Source: Cinnamomum chago
Taxonomy: Eukaryota; Streptophyta; Magnoliopsida; Laurales; Lauraceae
Direction of reading: 5' to 3'
DNA: 64,000 nt
Assembly (NCBI GenBank): GCA_038049695.1
Contig: CP142457.1
Location: 21,652,501 to 21,716,500 of the forward strand
Positions 1 through 10,908 of this stretch are shown in pieces. Below the pieces are notes generated by a model. It had not been told where the DNA came from and did no database searches. It was given only the letters and a program-made list of their open reading frames with translations. Each line of letters begins with the position of its first letter. Positions within the stretch are counted from its first letter, which is position 1. The translations under genes and the position numbers were made by a program.

Positions 1-1682
1 CTTATCTCCCTTTCCCCATTCTCAGCAGCCCCCTCTCTCATTTCCCTCTCCCTTCTCCACTCATTCATCTCATCTCCCATTTGATTTTCTATTATCTCTT
101 TCTTCCTTTCTTTATTTCCTCCTCATGCACTCTTCCCAGCAACGTCACTGAGCACCCACCCATTTCACTCTCTCTCTCTGTTTCATTCTCTCATTCTTTC
201 TGATTTCTTTCCTCCCCTTCTTTGCCCAGTGGAATGGTCCTTGAGTCATATCATTTTTTAGATCTTTTGATTTCCTTTCTTCATTCTATTGTAAGTTACG
301 GCTTTGGCTCCATTTAATGTATTGGGATTTGTTGTGATGTTTATGGAGTTTCGATTTATAAAAAAACCCAAATTCCAACGACCAAGATCGCATCACAGAG
401 CCTGCCAAGGTAAACAAGCTCTGATTTCTCATTTTTTATCATCACAATTTTGTGGTTGGGAAAGAAAGTGAACAGTGTCTAATTGGGACGACTGCTTATT
501 GATCACATCTTCCAGACCAACGTGCTCTTGGTATGCTCAAGCAGATCAGCAGATTCTCTCTCCCAATAGGTCGGGAATTCAATATTTGTAACTTTTTAAA
601 TGCCTTCTTTCCCTTTGTCATCTGAAATACCCATTTGATCGAAACCTCTAAAATTACTATTTCGGTGTTTGTGCAGGGGAGGAATGGAATACTTCAAGGG
701 TTTTGCATCTAGGTATGTTCTTCTTATTTACTTTTCTTTACAATCCTGCAAGCCTTATTTATTTTCCCTTGTTTTAGTGTCAAGTATTGAGGTTGTTGAG
801 CTTAAATTTAGTAAAAGTTTCATTCTTGAGAAGTGGGTTAGTGTTTGTCAGCTTTGGAGACGTGTTTTTATACTGAAACCCATTTCCATGTTGATGTTAT
901 TGTAGTAGTCTACTTATACATGGGATTGGAACCCATCATATTTGTGAGCTATAATTCAAAGAAAGACCATTGCTAGGAGGACACAGACAAGTCCCTCGAA
1001 TTCTCAGGAGATATTTGTTTCATAATGTTTTGGTTCGTGGATGGAACCCATCATGTTAGTGAACTATAATTCTATTTAAACACGAGATTTAGATAAATCT
1101 TGCAATGTTGGCTCTGTATATGTTGCTAGAATTTTTCTTTCTTCCTTCTACTTCTAAGATGTTTATTTTCACTCTATAAATTTGCAGCTGCTTATAAATT
1201 TGTACGTTGATAATTGATGTTTTCATGACGATCTTATTCTAAATTAATCTGGTAAGATGTTTATTGTGCAAGTGGTGAAGCCACTGCTGATTAATGCAGA
1301 GGAGATGAGAATGTCGGCATGATGTTGATTATTTGGAAGTGAGTGAAAGCAAAACCAATTCCATAAACTAGAATGAAAGTTACATATGTGTTCTTTGTCA
1401 TAATAAATTTCAAGTAACTCAAGCTATCCGAGTGCATGATGAGTCAGCTACACTTGGTTTACCAACATGAGAATGGGCCTTAAATAAAGTTTCTAAGAAA
1501 ATTGAGTGCAAGGCAACCTAATTGCAGGGATCAAAGGAAGACCTTTAATGGTGGGGAGTGTGGCCTTCCAAGGGAGTGATCGATTGAATGTAGTGCCAGG
1601 ACCAGTTCCTTTTTATGTTTTGTTTAACTTGTTAATCATTAGCGTTTTTATGTTTTGAGTTTGTTTTTTCAACCCATCTCAG
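1..1682. other. host-like flank, no convincing gene
   Basis: The first 240 bases are strongly C/T-rich, like a plant 5' untranslated leader. Plausible splice signals follow: a donor CCAAG/GTAAAC at 409/410, and a short candidate exon (677-712) between an acceptor TTTGTGCAG and a donor CTAG/GTATGTT. That exon contains an ATG at 684. No long reading frame continues from it and I recognise no protein. It could be the 5' end of a disrupted host gene, a non-coding transcript, or chance. Confidence 0.3.
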
Positions 1683-1787
1683 TTGATACAGTACCGCTTT
1701 ACAAGTGCTTATAATTCACCCTTCTTCACCACAAACTCTGGCGCCCCTGTTTGGAACAACTTAGCATTGACAGTTGAATCAAGAGGT
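1683..1787 (+). pseudogene. catalase N-terminal exon fragment
   Basis: The 35 codons from TTG at 1683 read [21 protein letters not shown] plus about a dozen further residues ending TVESRG. This matches the extreme N-terminus of plant peroxisomal catalases, whose hallmark is [19 protein letters not shown] followed by LTVG.RG. The normal start codon is not preserved (TTG where ATG is expected). The fragment is preceded by a good splice acceptor (pyrimidine tract ending CCCATCTCAG) and ends at RG in AGAG/GTATTA, a possible donor, so it looks like one exon. No further catalase sequence (haem or NADPH regions) follows before the retrotransposon at 2316. It could be the first exon of a gene copy broken by the insertions, or a gene scrap moved by a transposon. 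Catalase identity is fairly secure; function is unlikely. Confidence 0.65.
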
Positions 1788-2310
1788 ATTAATTGTGAAG
1801 GACCATTGCTATACATTTGCAATACAGCATCTACACCCCTGATTCACAAGGATACTCCAGTTAGTGAATTTTTTTAGGGTGAAGTGTCAGTTATACAAAA
1901 TTGAGCACTATGTTTTCCCCCCTTCTGATGGATATGTTTATTAATTTGAAGGTAGAGATGACAACTCTGTCCAACTATGAATAGAAGGAAGACCAATTCA
2001 AGGAGTAGGTATGAGATCAAATGCAACAACTAAAATCTGAAATTTCAATACCTAGCTTGGACAATAACACGTATTGCACGATTAAAGTAGGCATGAAACT
2101 GGGTGATCTCCAATGAGCTCAAGCCTAAGCAATTTTGAGAAGCATTGGTGAGGGTATGGTATTTTATCAAGACTACTATAGAGATTGGATAGTGATTATA
2201 TTGATGATCACTCTTTTAGAAAATTTTGCAGCTGGATTTATAGGTTCATTTTAAAATTTAATTTTGGAGCTAGATCTGTATGTTCATTTTAAAATTTTAG
2301 ATTTGTGGTC
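1788..2310. other. intergenic remainder before outer retrotransposon
   Basis: AT-rich sequence with no reading frame I recognise. It contains a short local duplication near 2225-2300 (two copies of a phrase around TTCATTTTAAAATTT). It was contiguous with 37902 before the outer element inserted. Confidence 0.4.
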
Positions 2311-2315
2311 ATTGT

Positions 2316-3378
2316 TGTAAGTGCCTAAAAATTACGGACTTAGTTAAAAGAGGATTAAACCTTTGATTTGATGATCTTGGAATGATTGGGGGGAATGGAT
2401 CAGACCTCCGGCAATCTGAAAAGGAGAACAAAGGTCAGAGCCCCTGGCTGTAGGCAGCCGAAGGCACTCCGATGCTCAAGTTAGTGTGATAACTGAGAAA
2501 AATGGAGAAGGAGAAGTATGGGGGAGGCTTGTTACGTACCTCTTACAGCTCTCCTTCATGCATTATATAGACGTGAGAGTCATCATCGGACTGGACCCCT
2601 CAAGGAGAGATGGAAGTCCCATCAGCATGTACCTTTCTCTCCTGAGTGGGGGTAGGTAAAAAGGGAACATCCCATCGGACCATCTCCCTATACCTATGGA
2701 CGTGACCCTGAGATAAGGCGTGCCACTTATCTAGGTCCGGCGCCCACTCTATTTGTCGGTTCGCCGTCCCCGTCACGGCAGCCCATTTATGGCTGCATTT
2801 AAGGCTGAATGGCAGGAGGCCGAGATCGGGCTTAAGGCCGAGACCGAGGTGGATACTCGTGAACGTAGCCACCGAGATGGGCTCCACACTCCCCCCGAGA
2901 TGGTGCTACTGCCGAGCTTAGACAGCATTGAGACTAAGGGCCTGTTCTTTTAAAAGAATTCCTGACAGGAATTCTGAGTGTCTTGGAATTTAGAATTCCT
3001 GTCAGGAATTCTGCGTTTCTTTACCAGAATTTACTGGCATTTGAAATTCTAGGTATTTGAAATCCCTAAAAAGGTAGGATTTGAAAAACCAGTTTTGCAG
3101 CCAGGATTTGGAAAACCAGTTTGATGGCAGTGGAATTCTGACCCTTTAGCAACAACTTGGACCCTGTCATTTGAACTTCCAGGAATTCAGACCTTTGAAT
3201 GAAACATGGAATTCAGGATTCTAGAATTCAGAAGTATTTCAAATGCCAGCATTTGAAATTCCCAGACAAGCACCAGACATGAATTCTATGAATTTTGGTA
3301 AAGAAACGGGCCCTAAGGATAGTCCGAAATCGGGGAGTGGCCCCACATAAATCCACGATTACAAAACGACCCCACACA
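2316..3378 (-). repeat. 3' LTR of outer Tat element, with MITE inside
   Basis: Matches 37212-37896 end to end, apart from a 376-bp MITE (2938-3313) plus its TAA duplication. Without these it is about 684 bp, the same as its partner. It starts TGTAAGTGCC and ends CCACACA on the plus strand. A TATA-like stretch on the minus strand (TATATAA) lies at about 2562-2570. The element end is fixed by the flanking ATTGT. Confidence 0.93.
2938..3313. mobile_element. Tourist-like (PIF/Harbinger) MITE
   Basis: A 376-bp insertion, absent from the sister LTR, flanked by TAA on both sides (2935-2937 and 3314-3316). Its ends are imperfect inverted repeats: GGGCCTGTTCTTTT at the left and AAAGAAACGGGCCC at the right. 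A TAA/TTA target with GGGCC...-type ends is characteristic of PIF/Harbinger MITEs. The interior is rich in further inverted repeats (GAATTCCTGACAGGAATTC and a repeated GGCATTTGAAAT phrase), so the single strand could fold extensively. There is no coding capacity. The empty site is directly visible in the right LTR at about 37836. Confidence 0.9.
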
Positions 3379-3395
3379 ATTGCCCCTAGCTCTCG
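3379..3395 (-). other. polypurine tract of outer Tat element
   Basis: On the minus strand the sequence just upstream of the 3' LTR reads GAGCTAGGGGCAAT, a purine-rich run that abuts the LTR start TGTGTGGGG. This is the expected position and composition for the primer of plus-strand synthesis. Confidence 0.6.
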
Positions 3396-3724
3396 ACCTC
3401 TTTGGTTCTTTCTGAGGTCGGGAGCTAAGATCGAATGGATGGGCTGGCCCTGTCTTATCGTATCTTGTCGTCGTGCGATCCTCATCATGACGCCTTTTTG
3501 TTTGCCCTAGGCAATAAATGCGGTATCATAATTGCTTCACCAAGATAGGCACGCGGACGTCGTTCTGTATGCCCGAGGGGATAAGTATTATACCAGAGGC
3601 ATGGCGGGAGATGGACCGGCGCTGCCACGTGTAACCCTTCGTCTGGTCGTTCACCGGGATCGAAGCGGCGCGTGGTGAGCTCGAAGAGTTGCTTCGCGTG
3701 CACGGCAATCAAAAGGGGCGTCCC

Positions 3725-3736
3725 TCTATAAAATAG
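3725..3736 (+). promoter_or_regulatory. TATA box upstream of antisense additional gene
   Basis: CTCTATAAAATAGG is a close match to the plant TATA consensus. It lies about 320 bases before the ATG at 4049, with a C/T-rich leader between. It faces the plus strand, opposite to gag-pol, so the antisense gene appears to have its own promoter rather than relying on the LTR. Confidence 0.55.
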
Positions 3737-4048
3737 GGACGCTCCCTCCCCTTTCTCCCCTTATTTCTGCTTTCGTCTGAAGGAGACCCTGCTGAAGAAG
3801 AGATCTAGCTGAAGAAGGTATCCTGCTAAAGACAGAACTTCGACGAACCCAGAGACTTCTTTTCCTTTGATTTCTACTCCTCGCTTTTGATTCTTTGCAA
3901 ACCGTCACATCCCTCTCTGTGAGTTCTCCTCTCTGCTACTCTCCTTCCACCTCTTTTTCCCTTTTTCTAGAGGGTTTCCACCCCTTAGGTTTTTTCTAGG
4001 TCTTGTTCCTTCTTCTTTGTTCTTCGACCTCCTTTTAGCCTTCAGAAA

Positions 4049-5326
4049 ATGAGAATCTATAGCCACTGGTTAGAGGGTCCCGCAGCCCTGGAGGGACTCA
4101 GGGCGTCGTTCAAAATACCGGCCAATGTTCTGGTGAAGCTCGACGGCCTCCAGGGCCTCTTTGATGGCCTCACCCGATACAAAGATTGGATACCCTACCC
4201 TTTGGTGTCGGTAGTCGAGGGTGGGGTTAGGTTCCCCATCCACCCGCTTCTCCGATCCTGCCTCAGCTCGTGGCAGATCTGCCCTTTCCAATTGATGCCG
4301 AACGGGTTTAAAATAATAATGGGCGTGGCGAAGTTGAACCGAATCCTCGACATCAACCTCGGCGTACATGACATAAAGGATGTCTACGACATCTGTAAGT
4401 CCGCGGGAACCGTGGATTTGTACTATCTTCGGGCGAAGGCAAGACGTCGGCCTTTGATCAATGCCCTGGAGGATTCGAGCAAGTACGCCGGGGATGAACG
4501 CCTACTGGTCTCGGGGAACTGGGAGTTCGAGGCGACCGAGACCGAGGAGTGGAGAATCCAAGTTCCACGGAAACCTGGGACCCCTCCGAGTAAATACCCG
4601 TCTCTCCGGGCTTATTTGTGTTGTTTTGCGCGTCGATTTACCGAGCTGATGTCCCCTCTTTTCTGCGCAGGTGTTCAGCGAAGGAGGAGAGAAGCCGGCC
4701 TTGATCGTTGGAGGAGGAACGACGCCTGGTTAGAGAAGATCTACCGCTACCTCGGCCACCACGATCGGGCTGCTTTCTCGCTGCTCGGGTACAAGCCGCG
4801 ATACCAGTCTTACATCAGGAAGATTGCCGAGATCCCCCTTGAGCCGATAGGGGAGATCGTGCTCGCGCTTGCTGAAACCTTAGAGCCCCCAGGTCAGATC
4901 CTAGTTGAAGACAGCCCCTCCGCCCGAGACCAACCAGAAGAGATGGACGGGCCGCGCCCCCCTCTAAAGAACTTGGGAGTCGTGGTTCTCGAGGGTCGAG
5001 TTCCCCCCACCCCGAAGCGCGCCCCCAGCGGGCCTGGCGCTGTTCAAGGCCCTGCAGCCAGCGCCCCCTCCGGTCCTCCGGGCGTAGCAGGGATCTCCTC
5101 CTCCGCGAAAGGCAAGAGCGCGAGAGACCCCCCGCAGGAGAAGAGGGGGAGGTCGGAAGAGCCTCCCAAGGATGCTTGGCCGCCAAAGGAGACTCGGCCA
5201 AGGGCCGCGGAGGTCGAAAAAGAGGGCGAGGGGCCCCCTCTTGAAAAGAGGCTCCGCGTGGGGGGCGAAGAGGAGCGGGTCCCGGAAGCGGATCCGCAGC
5301 CCCGGCCTCACAAGCCGATGCCCTAG
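4049..5326 (+). CDS. antisense additional ORF of outer Tat element, gypsy-type transposon domain
   Basis: A 425-codon frame antisense to gag-pol, between integrase and the 3' LTR, the place where Tat relatives such as maize Grande carry an extra antisense gene. Residues about 60-115 (RFPIHPLLRSCLSSW, then QLMPNGFKIIMGV) fit the 'putative gypsy type transposon' domain family common in plant genomes. Residues about 195-270 hold a second basic/hydrophobic block ending before a long Pro/Arg/Glu-rich tail. The stretch around residues 181-207, ending in a pyrimidine-rich TTTTCTGCGCAG at 4670, may be an intron read through in this frame. A TATA box and a leader lie upstream. Biochemical function is unknown. 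The family assignment is from motif resemblance only. Confidence 0.7.
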   Translation: MRIYSHWLEGPAALEGLRASFKIPANVLVKLDGLQGLFDGLTRYKDWIPYPLVSVVEGGVRFPIHPLLRSCLSSWQICPFQLMPNGFKIIMGVAKLNRILDINLGVHDIKDVYDICKSAGTVDLYYLRAKARRRPLINALEDSSKYAGDERLLVSGNWEFEATETEEWRIQVPRKPGTPPSKYPSLRAYLCCFARRFTELMSPLFCAGVQRRRREAGLDRWRRNDAWLEKIYRYLGHHDRAAFSLLGYKPRYQSYIRKIAEIPLEPIGEIVLALAETLEPPGQILVEDSPSARDQPEEMDGPRPPLKNLGVVVLEGRVPPTPKRAPSGPGAVQGPAASAPSGPPGVAGISSSAKGKSARDPPQEKRGRSEEPPKDAWPPKETRPRAAEVEKEGEGPPLEKRLRVGGEEERVPEADPQPRPHKPMP

Positions 5327-5577
5327 AGGCCCAACTTCGACCTCAATCCCTGCGAACCTATGACCGTGGAGAACCGGATGGGGACCTCCACCAGGACGAT
5401 CTCGGCAGTTGCCCGGGGGTGTGCTCTCCCTTTGGACATGGAGAGGCACAGTAAATCCGGGACAATGAGCCTGATCTATTCCACAATGAAGGCTTCGCTC
5501 GAGGTGATTCCCACTTCTTTTACCTTTAAGCTCTATGCCTTGGTCGCCCGTTCTGACCCCTTGCTTCTTTTGTCTCC
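5327..5577. other. spacer within antisense gene region
   Basis: No convincing frame. The 3' end is pyrimidine-rich and closes with CTCCTTGCAG/AATGTT, a strong splice-acceptor-like sequence just before the coiled-coil segment. It is therefore probably intronic in the antisense gene. Confidence 0.35.
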
Positions 5578-6318
5578 TTGCAGAATGTTCAGAGGCTCCA
5601 AATAATACTGGAGAAGACGGAGAATACTGCCACTCAGGTTATCGAGATGGATAAAAAGAAAAAGAAGATGGGGGATGCCCTGGAAGCCAGTGCAATGGAA
5701 ATAAAGAAGGCGGAGGAGAAAATCGTCGAGTTCGCGACGGAGCAGCAAGCGGCGAAGGCCGAAATTATCAAGTTGTGAGGTGAAAATAAACACCTAAAAG
5801 GTGCGTCCGAGGAAAAGGCGAAGAGGGCGCATCAGCTAGAGGCCGAGCTCGCCAAGAAGGAAACCGAGTTGGCTGGAAAAGAGGCCGAGCTCGAGCCCTC
5901 TAGGAAGAAGAGGGCCGATGTCGAGTCCACTCTGCGTTCTCAGGCAGCAAAGGCATATCAAGAAGGAGTGGACTGGGCGTCGGTGGAGTACGTGGCTCAA
6001 ATCAAAGGTCTGAGCCCAGTGTTGTACGAGATGGGATGCAGGGAGGCTCTTCGTGAGTACGGGGTTCCTGAGGACGACCCCATATTCAAGAATCTTCCCC
6101 AATTCCAGTCTGTCATACCGAGCCCAGAGTCAGAGCCTGACTCCAATCCTCCGGAGGCCCCTCTTGAAGCTCCAGGCCTTCCTCCTCCGCCCCCGACTCC
6201 CGCAGAGGGCGACCAGGCCCTGGCCTCCACTACGGCTCCTCCTCCCCAGGCTTCGAGCGCTCCCACTCCATCTGTTCCTCCAGAGCCAGAGAGTAAAGTT
6301 GCGGCGCCTAAAAAATAA
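5578..6318 (+). CDS. antisense additional gene, coiled-coil and Pro-rich C-terminal part
   Basis: Open frames here encode a Lys/Glu/Ala-rich coiled coil (5578-5778, and the start of the 149-codon frame at 5869) followed by a Pro/Ser/Ala-rich tail ending at 6318. N-terminal gypsy-type domain, long coiled coil and low-complexity tail is the usual order in this family, so the segment belongs with 4049-5326. It is broken in about one place. An AT-rich, UTR-like stretch follows the stop. No enzymatic motif is visible. Confidence 0.55.
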
Positions 6319-7030
6319 TGTGTAGAAATAATGTATCTTTCTCCTTTATGTACCTTTTCTTTTTTGAGTGTACAGAATTTTGTAAACATTTCCTTCATTA
6401 ATGAAAAAGAATTTGTTTTTAATTCTTAATTGTATGTCTTTCCATTTCTTTCTTCCTGTAATGGCATGTGGATGTTCCATCGAGCAAAATTGAGGCCTCA
6501 CGTTCTGGCTAGTTCCCCAAACCTTAAGTGGTCAAGGGGGCCAGGTTCCCATTTCCTGCCTAACTCTTCAGACCTTCTAGTGGCTGAGATCGGCGAACTC
6601 ATAGAAACCGGACTTGACTTTCTAGCCCCAACATTTTGAATGAAAATGAGGTCCCCTTGCTTCCAAAAAATTCCCCAAGCCTTAAGTGGCTAAGATCGGT
6701 GAATCCGTAAGACAGGGTCTTGACAAGGCCCTCCGTCTCTTGACCAACTTTCCGGTCCTTCAAGTGGACGAGATTCGCGAACATCTGGCCCTAGGGCTGG
6801 GCTTTAATAACGCCTTATTAAAGACCTCGTAGCTAGCTTGGACTCACACCCTGGTGTGCGACCCTACTGCTGGTAGGCTGGGGTCTCGCCGTCGATCTTG
6901 ATAACTCAGGGGATTTGGCCGAGCTTAAAGGCAGACCGGACTTTGCAACTCGAGAGTGAAGTGAGACGGCTGATACCGTTCAGGGTGGGGTTGGCCCGTG
7001 TCCGAACCCCAGGAGGCTGCTCCATACTGT
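6319..7030. other. untranslated part of outer element
   Basis: No supported gene. A phrase around CCTTAAGTGG(C/T)(C/T)AAG/GAGATC recurs several times (near 6522, 6580, 6690 and 6760), so this is a diverged short-repeat field leading into the clean 54-bp repeat array. Confidence 0.4.
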
Positions 7031-7260
7031 GACCGGAGCCTTGGGAGTTGGTCCTATGACCGAGCTCAAGGAGGCTCGTACGAGGACCGAAGCCTTGGGA
7101 ACTGGTCCTATGACCGAACTCAAGGAGGCTGGTACGAGGACCGGAGCCTTGGGAGTTGGTCCTATGACCGAACTCAAGGAGGCTAGTGCGAGGACCGGAG
7201 CCTTAAGAGTTGGTCCTATGACCGAACTCAAGGAGGCTGGTGTGAGGACCGGAGCCTTGA
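7031..7260. repeat. 54-bp tandem repeat, about 4.3 copies
   Basis: Units start at 7031, 7085, 7139 and 7193, with a partial unit at 7247. Each begins GACCGGAGCCTTGGGAGTTG and contains CCTATGACCGA(A/G)CTCAAGG. The period is a multiple of three, so frames stay open through the array in several readings (for example SLGSWSYDRTQGG units). It lies in the 3' non-coding part of the outer element and I regard the frames as by-products. Confidence 0.9.
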
Positions 7261-7512
7261 TTCACAACTTTGAAGGATACAAAGGCACACTTTCTCCAAA
7301 AGATCCCACTTTCATTGATTTATCATTTGAGTACATTTAGAAGTAGTACTTCTTAAGGTGCGCGGCATTCCATGGTCGTGGCAATTCTCTGACATCCATG
7401 CTCTCGAGCCTATAAGCCAACCTCCCGGATACCGAGACCACTTTAAAAGGCTCGAGCCAGTTTGGTGCGAGCTTGCCTTTGTTGGGATCTTTGTCTGCTG
7501 GAAGTGCTTTCT
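7261..7512. other. end of integrase region, no separate gene
   Basis: On the minus strand this continues the integrase C-terminal coding remnant and its 3' flank. I see no independent gene here. Confidence 0.35.
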
Positions 7513-10500
7513 TCAAGACCAGTTCCCCGATGGAGAACTTCCTTTCTGATTGTATCCCCTGGATAGTTGTTGCTGGTAGGAGGCCAGGTGCACGGATGCT
7601 GCCTCCCTTCGTTCCTCAGCTAAGTCGAGCTTTTTGGCCAGATTCACTTCGTTCTGTCCCTGTTCGAAGAGATCCGACCTCAAGGTCGGGAGGCCAACCT
7701 CAAGAGCAATCACAGCTTCCATTCCGTATGCCAAGGAGAAAGGGGTTGCTAAAGTAGATCATCTCGGGGTAGTCCGGTACGCCCAAAGGACACTTGGTAA
7801 TTCTTCTACCCATCTACCTTTAGCTCTGTCAAGTCTCTTTTTGAGTCCGTCCAATACCACATTGTTCGAGATCTCTGCTTGCCCGTTGCTCTGTGGGTAA
7901 GCCGGGGTCGCATAGAGGTTCCTGATACCGAGCTCCTGGCAGAAGTTTTTAAAGAAGTTTGAGTCGAACTGGGTCCCGTTGTCCGAGACCAGATCTCGGG
8001 GGATCCCAAACCTCGTGAAAATGTTCTTCCATACAAAATTCTTTGTGTCCTGCTCGGTAATGGAGGATAAGGCTTCTGCTTCTATCCATTTGGTGAAATA
8101 ATCAGTGGCCACTATCAGCGACCTTTGGTTACTTGGAGTTCGGTGAAGAGGTCCCACGATGTCTAGCCCCCATTGAGCGAAGGGCCATGGGCTGGAGAGA
8201 GGACTCAAGTCCTGAGCTGGTTGGTGGAGAGAGTGGGAGAATTTCTGACATTTTTTACATTTCCTTGCGTAGAGCTGGGCATCCTTCTGCATATAGGGCC
8301 ACCAATAGCCCTGACTGATGGCTCTGTACGCCAGTGACCTTCCTCCAATGTGACTTCCACAGATTCCTTCGTGAATTTCAAAAAGGAAGTCCTCTACCTT
8401 GCTCGGGTAAACGCATTGGAGATACGGCCCTGTGAAGGATTTTCTATATAGCTTCTCATCTGGGGATAGCCAAAAATGAGCTGCTTTTATTCTGACCTTG
8501 TGGGCTTCATTCCTGTCTTCAGGGAGTTTATCTTCTTTGAGGAATGCTATGATCGGATCCATCCAGCTCGGACCGAGATCGATGCACAGGACTTGCCGAG
8601 GTGGGAAGAGTGCTATGCTTGATTTTTCCAATGTCTCCACGTCGACTATCCTTCTTTTCCCTGCCTCTATGGCCGAGGCTAAGTTGGCTAGGGCGTCTGC
8701 ATGGCAGTTGGATTCCCTGTCGATTTGTCTGACTTCAGTTTTCTTGAACTGGGAGAGGAGCTGCTTCGTGTGGGCTAAGTAGGCCGCCATCCTTTCGTCT
8801 CGGGCTTGATAGTCTCCACTTAGCTGGTTCGTCACCAATTGGGAGTCACTGAAAACTACTAGCCGACGTGCCCCTAGTATTCCTGCGCTACCGAGACCCG
8901 CAATCAGCGCTACGTACTCTGCTTTATTGTTGGAAGCTTTGAAGTCAAGGGTTAGTGCTTATTCGATGACCATGCCCTCTAGAGATTGGAGGACTACGCC
9001 GGTGCCAGCCCTTCTGGATGTCGAGGAACCGTCGACGAAGACCTTCCAGGCCGACCCAAGGAACTGTTCCCAAGATCGGTCTTCCTTGGTCTCAGCCGTC
9101 TTATTACCCCTGCAGCCCCCCAGTTCGGTATCGAGTGAGGTCGGTGCCGAACTAGGAGAAGTGAACTCGACGATGAAATCTGTAAGAATTTGTGCTTTGA
9201 TCGCCGTTCTGGGTTGATATTGGATATCAAATTGCCCCAGTTCGACGGCCCACTTGGAGATTCTGCCGGAAAAGTCCGCCTTCCGAAAAAGGAATTTAAG
9301 CGGGTACTCTGTGACAACCACCACCGTGTATGTCTGGAAGTAGTGGGAAAGTTTGCGAGATGCGCTAATGAGTGCCTGCGCCAGCTTCTCGAGTGGAAGG
9401 TACCTGGTCTCAGTGTCGAGCAGGATCTTGCTGGTGTAATAGATGGGTTGTTGCTGCTTGTCGTTCTCTCGAACTAGCACCGAACTCACTGCGTGATCCG
9501 AGACTGCCAGGTAGAGATAGAGGAGGTCACCTTGTGATAGAGTGGACAATAGCGGTGGTGAGGAAAAGTACTCCTTGAGTTTCTCCAGCGCTTGATCACA
9601 TTCAGAGGTCCACTAGAATTTGGAGCTCTTTTTTAGGAGTTGGAAAAGGGGGCGACATTTGTCCGAAGCTCAGCTGATGAAGCGATTGAGCGCAACAGCC
9701 ATCCCTATGAGCCTTTGGACCTGCTTGGCCAAGGTCGGGCTCTTAATCGCCTGAATTGCTGCAATTTGCTCTGGATTAGCCTCGATCCCTCTCCGGGTTA
9801 CCAGGCTCCCCAGGAACTTGCCGGAGCCGACGCCAAACGCACACTTGGAGGCATTCAGCTTAAGCTAGAATTTTCTGAGGGTGGCGAATGTTTGGTGTAA
9901 ATCTTCCAAATGATCCCGTGATATCTTGGACTTGACCACCATGTCATCGATGTAGACCTCCACTGTCTTCCCGAGCTGGCCTTGAAACATCTTCGTGACC
10001 AGCCTCTGGTATGTTGCCCCGGTATTTTTTAACCCAAAGGGCATTACTTTGTAACAGTAGATGCCTTGAGGTGTTATGAATGCAATTTTCTCCTCATCGG
10101 GCCCGTGCATGGGGATCTGGTGGTAACCTCGGTAGGCGTCGAGGAAGCGCATCCTATCATGTCCCGAGGTAGCGTCGATCATCTGGTCAATCTTTGGGAG
10201 GGGGAAGCTGTCCTTAGGGCAGGCTTTGTTGAGGTCGGTGAAGTCCACGCAAACCCTCCACTTGCCATTCTTCTTCTTCACCACTACTATGTTGGCCAGC
10301 CACTTCGGATAGTGTACTTCACGGATCGCCCCAGCTTCGAGGAGCTTATCTACCTCTTCGATCACTGCTTCTGTTTGTGGGACCCCTGTTCTGCGGGCTT
10401 TCTGTATTACTGGTTTGTGTCCGGGGTCAACGTTTAGCTCGTAGCACATGACTTCGGGGTCAATCCCGGGCATCTCATACTGAGTCCAAGCAAAGACGTC

Positions 10501-10908
10501 CTTGTTCTGCAACAGGAAGTCGAGCAGCTCGGCCCTCTCGTTGTCGGGGAGCTGGCTTCCTAGTAGGAAATACCGCTCGGGGTCATCAGAGTCGATCATG
10601 ACCTCAGTGAGTTCTTCTACGCTCTTCTGCCCGGCTGTTCGCCCGACATCCTCGAGTTTGGCTTCGAGTTCGGCCATATGCACATGCTGCGGCTCTGTTT
10701 CTCCAGGTACCACGGCCATAAGGCACTGTCTGGCCATCTCCTGATTTCCCCGTACGGTCACTATCTCAATCACCCCTCCGGCCTTCTCCAGTGGAAACTT
10801 GAGCTTCTGATGAAAGGAGGAATGTACTGCCTCCATGGCATGCAGCCAAGCACGCCCCATTATCGCATTGTAAGGAGATGGCGCGTCCACTACAAAAAAC
10901 TCAGCCAT
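7513..10908 (-). pseudogene. pol: outer Tat element pol: protease end, RT, RNase H, second RNase H, integrase
   Basis: Read on the minus strand, 10908 to 7513. It opens with the end of the aspartic protease (NAIMGRAWLHAM). Reverse transcriptase follows (CVDFTDLNKACPKDSF, MPFGLKN, YIDDM at about 9935-9950). An RNase H and a second, archaeal-type RNase H (WKVFVDGSS) come next. Last is integrase with its zinc-binding N-terminus (KKCQKF), the catalytic core motifs [15 protein letters not shown] and NGQAE, and a C-terminal piece (MAYGMEAVIALEVGLP). RT followed by two RNase H domains and integrase is the Tat arrangement in Ty3/Gypsy. The gene is broken in several places. Confidence 0.9.

Noticed and set aside
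5997-6398. Minus-strand Gly-rich frames opposite the antisense gene
   Set aside because: They are reverse-strand shadows of the Pro-rich tail encoded on the plus strand.
6980-7340. Frames of 60-100 codons with 18-residue repeats on both strands
   Set aside because: Explained by the 54-bp tandem repeat, whose length keeps every frame open.
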